64,000 nt of DNA from Sporosarcina sp. Marseille-Q4943 (GTDB taxonomy: Bacteria > Bacillota > Bacilli > Bacillales_A > Planococcaceae): the NCBI RefSeq assembly GCF_943736995.1, contig NZ_CALSFT010000002.1, forward strand, positions 558,001 to 622,000, read 5' to 3'. The translations under genes were made by a program, and so were the position numbers. This document shows, piece after piece, positions 26,636 through 36,403 of the stretch (positions are counted from its first letter, which is position 1; every line of letters begins with the position of its first letter). The notes beneath the pieces are model-generated. The model did no database searches. It saw only the letters and a list, made by a program, of their open reading frames with translations, and was not told where the DNA came from.

Positions 26636-27559
26636 GTGGCTTCCGTATTGTTCATCGTGTTCGGAGCACTGTTTATTACAATGATCATTGGAGCGGCCCT
26701 CAGTCAACTGTTCAGGCGGGAGATTGCCATCTATGGTAGATTGGTTGACTATTTCGGTTCGGACGATGGGATTGATCGGCTTGAAAAAGATCATGGGAGA
26801 AAAGCTTTTAATTGGGGCATTTTAGAGAGCACTAATCGCGGGTTGAAGATGTGGATCGATCATCGCACGAAGCCTGCGAAAAAGAAGGCGTTGGAGGAGC
26901 GGCTGCGCGAGGCGGGCTATCCGATGGGGTTGACGCCGACCGATTTCCGGCTCCTTCAATTTCTCGTCGGAGCGACCGTCTTCCTCTGCCACATCCTTGT
27001 GTTTATGCAGTTCATTAATGTAATCTCCTTATTAATTTTTTCTACTCTCATGTCTATTCTCTACATGTATTGCATGTCATTTTATATAAGTACGTTGATC
27101 AAGAAGCGGCGGCTCGCGATTCAAAAGATGATGCCGGATTTCTTCGACATGGTCAACTTGTCGATCGAAGCGGGAATGGGGCTCGATGCGTCAATCGTGA
27201 AAATCTGTCGGCAAATGAAGGGACCGTTGTCTGATGAATTTTTACAAACGATGCGGGATATGGAACTTGGGAAGTCAAGACGGGAAGCGTTCGCTGACTT
27301 GCGGAGCCGCGTGCCGGTCCATCAATTTCAAAGCGTCATCACTTCTTTGATTCAAGCGGACATATTGGGCGTCGGCATGGCAAAGGCACTGCGTTCATTG
27401 ACCCAACGGATCCGCGAACAACGCACACAAATGGCGCGGGAGCAAGCAATGAAAGCCCCAGTGAAAATGGTATTTCCGATGCTTTTATTCATCTTCCCGG
27501 CAATGTTCATCGTCATGCTGGGACCGTTGGTGATTTATTTGTTGCAGATGGTTTTTTGA
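26636..27559 (+). CDS. tadC: TadC-like pilus inner-membrane platform protein
   Basis: A 307-residue second T2SSF-type platform protein with membrane segments near 1-20, 100-150 and 275-305, and the GspF-like core (FDMVNLSIEAGMGLDASIVK, then SVITSLIQADILGVG). GTG start at 26636 with GAGGTG upstream, 3 bases after tadB. Last gene of the tad operon; no outer-membrane secretin is encoded, as expected in a Gram-positive. Repeat copies 3 and 4 follow. Confidence 0.88.
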   Translation: MASVLFIVFGALFITMIIGAALSQLFRREIAIYGRLVDYFGSDDGIDRLEKDHGRKAFNWGILESTNRGLKMWIDHRTKPAKKKALEERLREAGYPMGLTPTDFRLLQFLVGATVFLCHILVFMQFINVISLLIFSTLMSILYMYCMSFYISTLIKKRRLAIQKMMPDFFDMVNLSIEAGMGLDASIVKICRQMKGPLSDEFLQTMRDMELGKSRREAFADLRSRVPVHQFQSVITSLIQADILGVGMAKALRSLTQRIREQRTQMAREQAMKAPVKMVFPMLLFIFPAMFIVMLGPLVIYLLQMVF

Positions 27560-27584
27560 GTCTTTTGGGTGCCCGCTTTTTTGG

Positions 27585-27731
27585 GGTGCCTGTGCAGGAC
27601 ACTATTCAGTTTATTCACTACAATTGTATATTGCGGAGAGGGAAAGTCAGTCATATGGGGAATGGCTGGCTTTTTTGGTGTGTATTTATACTGGTGGGTG
27701 AATTGTCATAAATGTGTGGTGCACAGGCACC
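27585..27731 (+). repeat. GGTGCC repeat, copy 3 (first of a tandem pair)
   Basis: 147 bp. Central hairpin AAGTCAGTCAT / AATGGCTGGCTT with G-U pairs, related to copies 1 and 2. A degenerate extra left end (GGTGCCCG) lies 18 bases upstream. It shares its right end with copy 4. No gene or other clear feature in 27560-27956 apart from copies 3 and 4. Confidence 0.95.
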
Positions 27732-27864
27732 GGCACAATTCAGTTTATTCACTTCAATTGCATATAAGAAAACAGGAAGTCGATGATGGTAACATGTCGT
27801 TGGCTTCTTTTTGTATTTTTATCCGGAATGATGAATTGTCATAAATGCACCATGCACAGGCACC
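27732..27864 (+). repeat. GGTGCC repeat, copy 4 (second of a tandem pair)
   Basis: 133 bp, beginning GGCACAATTCAG straight after the right end of copy 3, with no left GGTGCCTGTGCA of its own. Central hairpin GAAGTCGATGA / TCGTTGGCTTC. Ends TGCACAGGCACC. Confidence 0.95.
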
Positions 27865-27956
27865 TTAGAAGGCGCCAGGTGTGGGGGCTTTGAGCATAAA
27901 CGTGTGGTGGTGTTCATAGGTTGATAGCATCATTTTAAAGAAGGGGGGATATTGTC

Positions 27957-29426
27957 GTGGTCGGTAAGTTCTGTAAAGAGTGTGGCAGCGGGATTGGGGA
28001 AGGGCTGGCTTTTTGTCCATCTTGTGGAACTGCTGTCCCGGCTTCGTCTGTTCCGGCTACATCAGAAGTACCCAAAAGGACGAAGGCGCCGCGTGAGCCG
28101 ATGAAACGGAAGACGAAGATGTTGCTGGCGGTAGTCGTTGCATTTTGTTTGCTTGCTGTTGGAACTCATTTTATTCTTTCTCATTTGAACGATAGTACGA
28201 AGCAGCTGAAGCGCATCCATAATGCGATTATTGATGAAGATGGCGAGGCACTTTTTGCGGAGTTCTTTGTGCGGGACGATTTGATTTACGTGAAAGACAG
28301 TTTTGCAAAGAGTTTGCAAACAGAGAACCTTTCAGTGTTGTTTGACGAGCTGACACATACAGTCGACCGAGTGAAGAATTCACGTTTGACTGAAGTTGTG
28401 GTGGATGAGAGCGGAGTTGACTTGTTCCGGGTGAAATATGGCAAGCGCTTTTACGTGTACCCGACTGCTTTAATTGAACCGATTCCCCATCCGTTGTTCA
28501 TCGATACTGATCTTACGGATACGACTTTAGTAATTGCGGATCGTGAATTCGAGCTGACGGGGAAGCCGTTGACGATCATTAATGTTTTGCCGGACTCCTA
28601 CACATTGACGTTGAGAGGGAACAATACATACGTTGACACGGAGGAGAGCATTTTTTTGGACCGATCTTCTTTTAATACAAATGCAGAGATCAAATTGTCC
28701 CGATCTGCCTATGCAGTTCAGTTGGAAGGAATGCCTTCGGACAGCATCGTCTTCGTGAATGGCAAATCAACGGAGAAAACACTTGCGGAGCTTCCATCAA
28801 TAGCGCCGATTTTTGGTGAAGGGGCAACGTTCCATGCAATCCGGAGTTTGGATGGCGGCGGAACCGAGGAGTCGGAAAAGGTGGTTGGCATTCCGGGTCA
28901 TTCGATTTCATTCACCTTTCCATTGCTCGTGAAGGAGGAGCAGGAGGCGAAGGAGCGGGAAGAGGCTGCAAGGTTGGAACGGGAAGAAGCGGCAAGATTG
29001 GAACGGGAAGAAACTGCGAGAAAAGAACGGGAAAAGGCCGAGTCGGACCTTGCACTTCTTCAGGAAGCCGCGGAAACATACCAGGCATTTAGGAGCGCGT
29101 ATGAGGATGCACTGAATTTCCGGAATTTTGCGTACGTCGAGCCGTATTTAAATGGCGGAAGTAATGTGTATAAGGAAATGAAGAAGTTCATAGCGGATAT
29201 GGATCCGGATAGTTTCTATGTATTTTCATCCAACGAAGTAGTGGATGCTGAAATTATCGGCGACGTCATCCATCTGCATGTCCGTGAGAAATTTTATTAT
29301 ACAGATAAGCGTGAGACGCTGGAGTATGACCGCAAAAAACGATATGAGTTCGAGAAGAACGGCTCTGGCAGCGGTTTGCGCATACTTAAAATTCATATTG
29401 AAGATACAAAGAAGAATAAATCATGA
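27957..29426 (+). CDS. TcaA-like zinc-ribbon membrane protein
   Basis: A 489-residue protein of the TcaA/YvbJ type. Zinc ribbon with Cys6, Cys9, Cys20 and Cys23 (FCKECG, FCPSCG), basic linker, one membrane helix (about 52-72), then a long extracytoplasmic part with TcaA-like domains, a charged Glu/Arg-rich coil with three EREE repeats (about 325-365) and a C-terminal NTF2-like domain. In staphylococci TcaA affects glycopeptide tolerance; the function here is unknown. GTG start set by AAGGGGGG 8 bases upstream. First of four zinc-ribbon genes on this strand. Confidence 0.75.
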   Translation: MVGKFCKECGSGIGEGLAFCPSCGTAVPASSVPATSEVPKRTKAPREPMKRKTKMLLAVVVAFCLLAVGTHFILSHLNDSTKQLKRIHNAIIDEDGEALFAEFFVRDDLIYVKDSFAKSLQTENLSVLFDELTHTVDRVKNSRLTEVVVDESGVDLFRVKYGKRFYVYPTALIEPIPHPLFIDTDLTDTTLVIADREFELTGKPLTIINVLPDSYTLTLRGNNTYVDTEESIFLDRSSFNTNAEIKLSRSAYAVQLEGMPSDSIVFVNGKSTEKTLAELPSIAPIFGEGATFHAIRSLDGGGTEESEKVVGIPGHSISFTFPLLVKEEQEAKEREEAARLEREEAARLEREETARKEREKAESDLALLQEAAETYQAFRSAYEDALNFRNFAYVEPYLNGGSNVYKEMKKFIADMDPDSFYVFSSNEVVDAEIIGDVIHLHVREKFYYTDKRETLEYDRKKRYEFEKNGSGSGLRILKIHIEDTKKNKS

Positions 29427-29439
29427 GGGGGAATTGAGT

Positions 29440-29931
29440 GTGACCATTCAAACGAAAATCGGTGGCGGGTTAAATAAATTGCAGGACACTATCCAGACGG
29501 GCAAGCAGAAGATGCAACTCGTCCAGGAAACGAGTCAAGTGAAGACGGAAATGGAGCAGATACGCCAGGAACGTATAAAGCTGATCATTCAGCTTGGCAA
29601 TGATATTCATTTGAAAATACGAAAAGGCCTTGAAAAGGATGAGAACCTCCTGAAACTATCCGCACTTATCGAGCGACTGGACAAAGAAATTTATTCAAAA
29701 GCAAAGCAATTGGAACTTTTGAAAGCCCAGCAAGCAAGCGACACCGCCAGCTGTTCCGGCTGCAAGAATCCTGTCCAGCCGACAGACAAGTTCTGCGGCC
29801 ATTGCGGGGAAGCGGTTGCCCAGCAGAAAACGAGTGAAGAAACACTTGAAAAGGCTTGCATGAACTGTGAGACGAATATAACGGAATCCGCTGTTTTCTG
29901 CCCGTGCTGCGGAATATCCGTGAAGGAATAA
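29440..29931 (+). CDS. coiled-coil protein with two zinc ribbons
   Basis: A 163-residue soluble protein: a long coiled coil (about 15-95) and two C-terminal zinc ribbons (CSGCKN...FCGHCG and CMNCET...FCPCCG). It starts at a GTG (29440) with GAGGGGG 8 bases upstream, 13 bases after the TcaA-like gene; a longer in-frame reading overlaps that gene and is rejected. No enzymatic motif. It may bridge the ribbon proteins encoded around it (inference). Confidence 0.78.
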   Translation: MTIQTKIGGGLNKLQDTIQTGKQKMQLVQETSQVKTEMEQIRQERIKLIIQLGNDIHLKIRKGLEKDENLLKLSALIERLDKEIYSKAKQLELLKAQQASDTASCSGCKNPVQPTDKFCGHCGEAVAQQKTSEETLEKACMNCETNITESAVFCPCCGISVKE

Positions 29932-29945
29932 GGAGGCCATGCGCA

Positions 29946-31541
29946 TTGTTCTGTAAAGATTGTGGAGCAAATAATAACGAGTTCGACCTGTATTGCGCGG
30001 CGGATGGCGCAGCCTTACTTCCGATTCCAAAAGGGTTTTTCGCGTCCCCTTTGGTCTATTGCGGAAAGTGTGGCGGGAAAAGCGATGCGGCGGATGCATA
30101 CTGCAAACAATGCGGGCACCATTTGATTGTGTTTGAACAAAGCGCTCAAAAGGTCGATGTCAGTTCTGTCAAATCCTCTGTGCCTAAAGTGAAGCAACCT
30201 GCTTTGAGAGTGGACTCCCTTCTTTCCCCGACATTCATCAAAGCTGCTCTGGTGCCGGCCGCTTTTACGATTATATTGGCACTGCTGTCCGCTTTCGTCG
30301 TCCAAATGTTTACGGAAAAAGTCGTATTGGACGCGCTTGAATCTAGTACGGGAATTTCCTATTCCGCCAAGGACTTGCAGAGAATGAACATGATGGCGCA
30401 AGGTCTGCTCGAAGACAAGGTCAATGTTTCAGGCCCGAAAGTCTACGGTATCACGACATTTGTCGCATTGCTCCATAATGCAGATATCGCATTGAAGGCG
30501 AATTTGGATTTATTCTTTACGAACTTTGGAATAAAGGCCGATTTGAAAAACCTAGCTCCTTATTTGCTGTTCATACCTTCTTTAATTCTCGCACTTGGCG
30601 GGGTTTTGCTTGGGAAGCGTGCAAGGAAATTTGTTATGCCGATATTCCCGTCAGCCATATGGATGAGCGTCATCTATGCCTTTTTCGTAGCAATCACCAC
30701 GTTGTTTGCCGGTTGGAAAATTAGTGGCAGCGGAAAAGGATGGGCAGCACTCGTCGCTGGTGAGGCATCATTGAAATTTTCTATTGTCACTTCATTCATC
30801 ACTGCGCTGCTCCTTGCACTTGTGATTGTGAGCGTCGCTGCATTTTTCGCGAAACACGGAAAAATGGCATTTACGGTAATGAAAACGATGAAACCAATTT
30901 ATCAATACGGGTTTTATTCCCTACTGGTCATCGGCACGATGGCAGGGCTAGGTTCACTTCTCTCTTTTTGGACGCTGATAACGTACAAAGCAGGGGATCT
31001 GCAACTGAATGGCGTTGAGGCGGCGGGCGAGTCGCTGTTCATCGCACTTGGTCCGTTTTGGCTGATTACTTTGGTGCATTTGGTGCCGCTGAATTTCAAG
31101 TTTCAAATGGACGATATGATGCTCTCCGTCAACGCATATCTATTCAGTTCGACAGATGGGATTGCGAAGGCGTTCCCGGATAATCCGGACGCAATTGAGT
31201 TCATTAAGGTCTTATTATTCCGGGGTGAAGACGGTCTGCCAATTTGGATGAAACTGAGCATCTTCATTCCGGTCATCCTTTTGGGGTTCGTTGGATTCAA
31301 GGTTTTTCATTCGCCGGTGGAGCAACTGACATCGATTGTGTTATTTGCCGCTACGTACACTGTTCTCCTTGTTTTATTTACAGTCGCGACGCGGATGGGA
31401 ATTTCCATATCCGTAGCCGAACCCTTCTCTATTAAAGTCCACGCGCCGATTATCGGAACGGCTGCTATTACATTTGTGTTGGCGTTTGTGTGCTTGTTTG
31501 TTGGTGGAGTTGTTGGGGGCAAAAAGCGATCAGCTGTATGA
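29946..31541 (+). CDS. zinc-ribbon polytopic membrane protein
   Basis: A 531-residue protein with two N-terminal ribbons and about eight to ten membrane segments. The first ribbon is incomplete (Cys3, Cys6, Cys17, then Asp20 where Cys is expected); the second is whole (Cys39, Cys42, Cys53, Cys56). The start is a TTG at 29946, 9 bases after AAGGAGG; the in-frame start at 29904 overlaps the previous gene. I do not recognise a transporter family. Part of the zinc-ribbon operon. Confidence 0.75.
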   Translation: MFCKDCGANNNEFDLYCAADGAALLPIPKGFFASPLVYCGKCGGKSDAADAYCKQCGHHLIVFEQSAQKVDVSSVKSSVPKVKQPALRVDSLLSPTFIKAALVPAAFTIILALLSAFVVQMFTEKVVLDALESSTGISYSAKDLQRMNMMAQGLLEDKVNVSGPKVYGITTFVALLHNADIALKANLDLFFTNFGIKADLKNLAPYLLFIPSLILALGGVLLGKRARKFVMPIFPSAIWMSVIYAFFVAITTLFAGWKISGSGKGWAALVAGEASLKFSIVTSFITALLLALVIVSVAAFFAKHGKMAFTVMKTMKPIYQYGFYSLLVIGTMAGLGSLLSFWTLITYKAGDLQLNGVEAAGESLFIALGPFWLITLVHLVPLNFKFQMDDMMLSVNAYLFSSTDGIAKAFPDNPDAIEFIKVLLFRGEDGLPIWMKLSIFIPVILLGFVGFKVFHSPVEQLTSIVLFAATYTVLLVLFTVATRMGISISVAEPFSIKVHAPIIGTAAITFVLAFVCLFVGGVVGGKKRSAV

Positions 31542-31583
31542 TGGGGAGTTCTCCAATGGATAGATATGCTAGGGGGAATTAAC

Positions 31584-33023
31584 ATGAACCAGGAGTGTTG
31601 CCCATCATGTAATTCGGATATGGAGCTTGCCGAACTGTTTTGCCGAAACTGCGGTTGGAGACGTCCTGCAGAGGTTGATGAAAAACTTGAAAGACGGAGC
31701 AGATTGCCTATTATTCTCATTTCCGTATGTGCCGTTTTGGGAGTGATGCTTATTGGTTGCCATTTTTTATTAAAAAACATCACTTCGCCAGAGCGGTCGA
31801 TGGAGCTGTTGCGTGCAGCTCTACAGTCTGGCGATGAAGACTTGTTCCTGAATTTGATTAGCGCAGATGGGAATGAGGAACAAGCGGCTGCCCTTTTCCA
31901 CGCTTTGCAAGATATAGGGGATACCCTGATTCTATCGGATATTGTGGATGCTGTTGAAGGGGTCCACCAAAGCGGTCTGCATCAAATCATACGCGGTAAC
32001 GTTGAGGAGCCATTGCTTCGGTTGTATTTGGAAAGTAGGTTTGGTCTCTATCCGGTCGTCAAGTTTGCCATTGCGCCTGGCTTTGGAGAAGTGGAAATCA
32101 AAGATGAGGTAAATGAGACAGCAAGTGTTATGACAATGGATGCGGTTAAGGATCAGCCTTTATCTACCGAAGAGGCGCAGAAGGTCGTTGAAGATTTGCT
32201 TGATTCAATATCCGAAGTATTTCGGAAGCATGGGGAGCAGTTCGAGGTGACTTCAGATATGGAGGCTGACGACTATTTCGGGATGATTCGGCCATCACTC
32301 TTAGATTACGCATCTATTGAGTTTACTGATGGATACTTGAAGGGGAATGCATCTCTATTTTATTTTGACTATGATGTGAAGGTCTTTCCTAGCACGAGTC
32401 TAGATGTCCGGTTCACTTTACATGAAGTAGCTGCTGATCGATTTATCGCATCCAGTATTGAATTTGGCGATGGTATTGTTTCCTACAGCGCTACCCTTTA
32501 TTACACAGTCGTGAAGGAAGATGGCTATTGGAAAATGGACGAATTCAAATGGGTTCCGTCAACTGAAGAACACATTAACGTCACCGCAGATGAAGTACTT
32601 GCCCACATGAAAACGTATAATCCAGGTGTCGAGATTGTGAAGGAAGTAGAATATAACGGATCAAAAGTTTATATTATAAGCTTTGGAGAAGGTGAAATGT
32701 ACTATGGGTTATACGCGGACACCGCTGACATCGGTTACGATATACCGGATTACCTTTACCCAAAGGGCCCCGTTAATCCGAGCCTGCCGACACTCCCTTT
32801 AACCAGGGACCAAGCAGAAATTGCAGTAAAGGAGTATCTTCGTATCGGGGAGTATGACGTAACAAAGGTGGCTTATGACCATGACAATGAAAGGGGCCAC
32901 TATGTCATACTAGTGTATGAGATTATGGACGCCGGCACGCAATATGAACGTCTCGCCACAATAGGCTGGTACGGGGTTGACCCTCAAACAGGTAGGGTTT
33001 ATGATGCGATGTTTGGGGAGTAA
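31584..33023 (+). CDS. zinc-ribbon single-pass membrane protein
   Basis: A 479-residue protein with an N-terminal ribbon (CPSCNS...FCRNCG, Cys6 to Cys23), a membrane helix (about 46-66) and a large extracytoplasmic part. The middle resembles an NTF2-like fold (YYTVVKEDGYWKMDEFKW). The C-terminal 75 residues (LTRDQAEIAVKEYLRIGEYD ...) look like a PepSY-type or similar small domain. ATG at 31584 with GGGGGA upstream. Same topology as the TcaA-like protein. Confidence 0.72.
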   Translation: MNQECCPSCNSDMELAELFCRNCGWRRPAEVDEKLERRSRLPIILISVCAVLGVMLIGCHFLLKNITSPERSMELLRAALQSGDEDLFLNLISADGNEEQAAALFHALQDIGDTLILSDIVDAVEGVHQSGLHQIIRGNVEEPLLRLYLESRFGLYPVVKFAIAPGFGEVEIKDEVNETASVMTMDAVKDQPLSTEEAQKVVEDLLDSISEVFRKHGEQFEVTSDMEADDYFGMIRPSLLDYASIEFTDGYLKGNASLFYFDYDVKVFPSTSLDVRFTLHEVAADRFIASSIEFGDGIVSYSATLYYTVVKEDGYWKMDEFKWVPSTEEHINVTADEVLAHMKTYNPGVEIVKEVEYNGSKVYIISFGEGEMYYGLYADTADIGYDIPDYLYPKGPVNPSLPTLPLTRDQAEIAVKEYLRIGEYDVTKVAYDHDNERGHYVILVYEIMDAGTQYERLATIGWYGVDPQTGRVYDAMFGE

Positions 33024-33038
33024 GGGAAGTTTTGCAGC

Positions 33039-33184
33039 GGTGCCTGTGCAGTAAGCAATTCAGTTTATTCACTATAATTGTATGTGAGAAAAGAGGAAGT
33101 CGATGAAATCAACACATCATTGGCTTCCTTTTGTATTTTCATCCAGAATCGTGAATTGTCATAAATGTGCCATGCACAGGCACC
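33039..33184 (+). repeat. GGTGCC repeat, copy 5
   Basis: 146 bp, 15 bases after the stop of the zinc-ribbon gene. Central hairpin GGAAGTCGATGA / TCATTGGCTTCC. Followed by GACACAATT. Closest to copies 4 and 6. Confidence 0.95.
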
Positions 33185-33203
33185 GACACAATTAAATGAT
33201 TCC

Positions 33204-33230
33204 AAAAAAAGAGCTGCGTAACACAGCTCT
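33204..33230 (-). terminator. terminator of the AraC-type gene
   Basis: GAGCTG / CAGCTC stem followed on the minus strand by TTTTTTT, just beyond the stop at 33245. Confidence 0.7.
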
Positions 33231-33244
33231 GTGAGTAACAAATT

Positions 33245-34117
33245 TTATTCTTTTATAACTGGTATCCAAATTTCGCTCTTTACAGATGGTGAGGTTAAAT
33301 CTTTGGTTTTAATTGACAAAATTTCGGGCCCTTCTGTTCCTTGGTAATTGGAAGATGGAAACCATTCGGAATAAATCTTTCCCCAAGTTTCCTGCAGCGC
33401 ACTCGGAAAAGGTCCTGCTGACTCGAATACCGCCCATGTTAAAGCAGGAACTTCAAGTTTTGAAAAGTATTCAGGGCATTCTTGAGTAGTTGCCACGCCG
33501 ATATACTGATCAAGTTCCCCTTTCTCCTCCATGCGCTCTTCGGAAAAGTTTGTGGATGCTTGAATGATTCCTTGAGGTTCAACATTGGAAAGTTTTTGTA
33601 GTTGTTCTATTTTCTCTGGAGTTAAGGACTTCCACATTTCTGCTATTTCGGGGTTTTCTCCTTCGAAAATAATTTGAACTCTTTTCATGATACCGACGAT
33701 GGTAAATGCTTCTTTTTGTTCGATTCGGTAATTCATTTCATTTCCTCCTCTAATCGATAATTGGAAGGTCATTCGTGGGTAGGCTTTTAATTGTTGTCCA
33801 TTGTTTTTTGCCTCTGATGGTGTTACACCATGTACATTTTGAAAAGCTCTCGTAAAAGAGTCCGGTGAGTTGTATCCATATTTCATTGCAATATCAATTA
33901 TTTTTATATTACTATTTGTAAGTTCAAATGCTGCCAGGCTAAGTCGTCTGCGGCGAATGTATTCCGATAATGTAATCCCTGCAAGAAATGAAAACATCCT
34001 TTTAAAATGATACTCGGAACAATGTGCGATTCTAGCCACCGCTTTATAGTCTATTTCGTTCGTTAGGTTATCCTCGATATACCTCATTGCCTCATTCATG
34101 CTCCTCAGTGAATCCAT
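33245..34117 (-). CDS. AraC-type regulator with GyrI-like effector domain
   Basis: A 290-residue regulator with an N-terminal AraC/XylS DNA-binding domain (about 5-105: two helix-turn-helix units, [16 protein letters not shown] and [17 protein letters not shown]) and a C-terminal GyrI-like effector-binding domain (about 125-290). This order is that of SoxS/Rob-like drug-sensing regulators. AAAGGAGG precedes the ATG at 34117. The ligand is unknown; the divergent NhaC antiporter across repeat copy 6 is a possible target. Confidence 0.85.
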   Translation of the reverse strand: MDSLRSMNEAMRYIEDNLTNEIDYKAVARIAHCSEYHFKRMFSFLAGITLSEYIRRRRLSLAAFELTNSNIKIIDIAMKYGYNSPDSFTRAFQNVHGVTPSEAKNNGQQLKAYPRMTFQLSIRGGNEMNYRIEQKEAFTIVGIMKRVQIIFEGENPEIAEMWKSLTPEKIEQLQKLSNVEPQGIIQASTNFSEERMEEKGELDQYIGVATTQECPEYFSKLEVPALTWAVFESAGPFPSALQETWGKIYSEWFPSSNYQGTEGPEILSIKTKDLTSPSVKSEIWIPVIKE

Positions 34118-34217
34118 CTCATGACCTCCTTTCACAAATAGAATAACAGTAGTTGAATGTATCCGTCCGACATTTGGTGCACCATTTTGTCGGGTTTTAT
34201 ACTAACTTGATTTTTCA

Positions 34218-34363
34218 GGTGCCTGTGCAGCATACAATTCAGTTTATTCACTACAATTGTATACAAGAAAAGAGGAAGTCAATGATGGCAACATGTCATT
34301 GGCTTCCTTTTGTATTTTCATCCAGAAAGATGAATTGTCATAATTGCATCATGCACAGGCACC
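34218..34363 (+). repeat. GGTGCC repeat, copy 6
   Basis: 146 bp between divergent genes. Central hairpin GGAAGTCAATGA / TCATTGGCTTCC. The right end is reiterated: a second ACAGGCACCGACACAATT lies at 34366-34383. No other clear feature in 34118-34480. Confidence 0.95.
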
Positions 34364-34480
34364 GACACAGGCACCGACACAATTTGTTTTTCTTGTTTCC
34401 AAAATCTTTCATTGCATAATAAAAATTAATTGTGTATTATTATGCAATACTATTAATAAATATTGAAAGGAATGAACACC

Positions 34481-36007
34481 ATGGAACATATGGGCTTGTT
34501 ATCATTAATTCCTCCGCTTATTGCGGTTATTTTAGCGATCGTTACGAAGAATGTTATTATTTCACTATTTTCCGGTGTTTTCGTTGGTGTTCTGATGCTT
34601 GTCGGAGGCAATCCGCTGACAGCGACGACAGGTGTGATTGGGGATTATTTGTTTCCGCAGTTGACGGATGGGTATAATGCGGCTGTTCTTGTCCTTTTAT
34701 TTTTCATCGGCGGGTTTGTTGCGCTCATGGAAAAGTCGGGAGGGGGAGCGGCGCTTGCAGCTGCTTCGGTCAAATATATTAAAACGCGGGCGAATGCGCA
34801 AATATCCGCTTGGTTCGGGGGCATTGTCATTTTCTTCTCTGACCTTGGCACGCCGCTTATTGTCGGTCCCGTTTTTGAAAAGATTTTTGATAAAGTGAAG
34901 ATTTCCCGAGAGAAACTCGCGTGGATCATTGACTCCACTGCTTCACCGGTAGCCGTTCTCGTCCCGTTCATCGGGTGGGGCGTGTATATTATGGGGTTGA
35001 TTCGTGCGGAGTTCGATAAGGTGGGAATTGCCGACTCTGAATTCAGTACGCTCATCCAAGTGATTCCATTCCAATTTTACGCGATTCTGACGGTGTTGCT
35101 CGTGCCTTTGATTGCATTGACAAAGCTCGATTTCGGACCGATGGCGAAGGCTGAAAACCGTGTACGCCAAACGGGCCAGCTTTATTGGCCTGAGTCGAAG
35201 CCGCTGCGGAAGGCGGAGGAAATGAAGGAATATACGACGGGCAGCCGTACTATTCTCATTTGGCTTCCTCTCCTTGTTTTATTCGTTACGTTGTTCGGTC
35301 TGCTCGTTTCAAAGGGTTTTCCAGTCACGCCCGTTCCAGGCGGGGATTTCCGTGTAGCGCTTAGTACGGCCTATCTGTTTGCGGCCATTACGATTGTCAT
35401 TCTGATGATTGTTTATAAAGTGAAGAAGTTCAATGAGATTTTTGATATATATACTGCCGGTATGCAGAAGATGGTGTACGTGGCGGTGACGCTTGTCCTT
35501 GCGTGGTCGCTTGGAAAGGTGATTGGGGAGATGGGAACGGCTGCATTCATCGTAGAAGTGACGAAAGGGAACGTGCCGGCTTTCATTATCCCTGCGATAT
35601 TATTTGTCGTTGGTGCCGTCATGTCCCTCGCTTCCGGGACATCGTGGGGAACGTTCGCCATTATGCTTCCGATTGCAATTCCGATGGCGATTTCACTGGA
35701 TGCGCATATGCTCGTATGCATCGGAGCGGTTCTATCCGGAGGAATTTTTGGAGACCATTGCTCACCGATTTCGGATACGACGATTCTTTCATCGACAGGG
35801 GCAGGGGCGGATCATCTCGATCATGTCAAAACGCAATTTCCATATGCTGCGTTAAACGCATCCGTCGCTCTCATCGGCTTTGTTGTTGCAGGATTGACGG
35901 GAAGCGCGTACACGCTTATCCTAGCAATTGCACTTCTCCTCGCCGCGACTTTTGTTTTATCGAGAAGGAAAGCGGAAAAAGTGGGAGCGGAAATAAACGC
36001 TTCTTAA
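34481..36007 (+). CDS. NhaC-family Na+/H+ antiporter
   Basis: A 508-residue protein with about 11-12 membrane helices and NhaC-family signatures: FFSDLGTPLIVGPVFEKI, ASPVAVLVPFIGWGVYIMG and the C-terminal FGDHCSPISDTTILSSTGAG. The family exchanges cytoplasmic Na+ for H+, and some members take other substrates such as malate-lactate. AAAGGA precedes the ATG at 34481. Single-gene unit flanked by repeats. Confidence 0.87.
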   Translation: MEHMGLLSLIPPLIAVILAIVTKNVIISLFSGVFVGVLMLVGGNPLTATTGVIGDYLFPQLTDGYNAAVLVLLFFIGGFVALMEKSGGGAALAAASVKYIKTRANAQISAWFGGIVIFFSDLGTPLIVGPVFEKIFDKVKISREKLAWIIDSTASPVAVLVPFIGWGVYIMGLIRAEFDKVGIADSEFSTLIQVIPFQFYAILTVLLVPLIALTKLDFGPMAKAENRVRQTGQLYWPESKPLRKAEEMKEYTTGSRTILIWLPLLVLFVTLFGLLVSKGFPVTPVPGGDFRVALSTAYLFAAITIVILMIVYKVKKFNEIFDIYTAGMQKMVYVAVTLVLAWSLGKVIGEMGTAAFIVEVTKGNVPAFIIPAILFVVGAVMSLASGTSWGTFAIMLPIAIPMAISLDAHMLVCIGAVLSGGIFGDHCSPISDTTILSSTGAGADHLDHVKTQFPYAALNASVALIGFVVAGLTGSAYTLILAIALLLAATFVLSRRKAEKVGAEINAS

Positions 36008-36024
36008 ACGGTGCTCTCTTAAAC

Positions 36025-36171
36025 GGTGCCTGTGCAGCAAACAATTCAGACTATGCACTACAATTGCATAAGGGGAAAGAGGGAAGTCAATGATATCAAC
36101 ATGTCATTGACTTCCTTTTGTATTTTCATTCAGAGAAGTGAATTGTCATAAATGTGTCTTGCACAGGCGCC
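36025..36171 (+). repeat. GGTGCC repeat, copy 7 (first of a tandem pair)
   Basis: 147 bp with a strong hairpin GGAAGTCAATGA / TCATTGACTTCC followed by TTTTGTATTTT. Left hairpin of the ATGCA / TGCAT type. Right end has one change (GCACAGGCGCC). A degenerate extra left end (CGGTGCTC) lies about 16 bases upstream. 36008-36403 holds only copies 7 and 8. Confidence 0.95.
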
Positions 36172-36304
36172 GGGACAATTCAGTTTATTCACTACAATTG
36201 CATATGGGAAAAGAGGAAGCCGATGATAACAACATATCATTAGCTTCTAATCGTATTTTAATCCATAAATGTGAATTGTCATAATTGTACCGTGCACAGG
36301 CACC
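36172..36304 (+). repeat. GGTGCC repeat, copy 8 (second of a tandem pair)
   Basis: 133 bp, starting GGGACAATTCAG right after copy 7. Central hairpin GGAAGCCGATGA / ATCATTAGCTTC, with mismatches. Ends TGCACAGGCACC. Confidence 0.95.
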
Positions 36305-36403
36305 GTTTTGGGTGTTCGTATAAGACTACTGGATATCTTCGAGAAAGAGAATTAGTATAGATAGTAACAGTAAAATTGAATTGTGTAGAGTTGAGGTGTT
36401 TCC

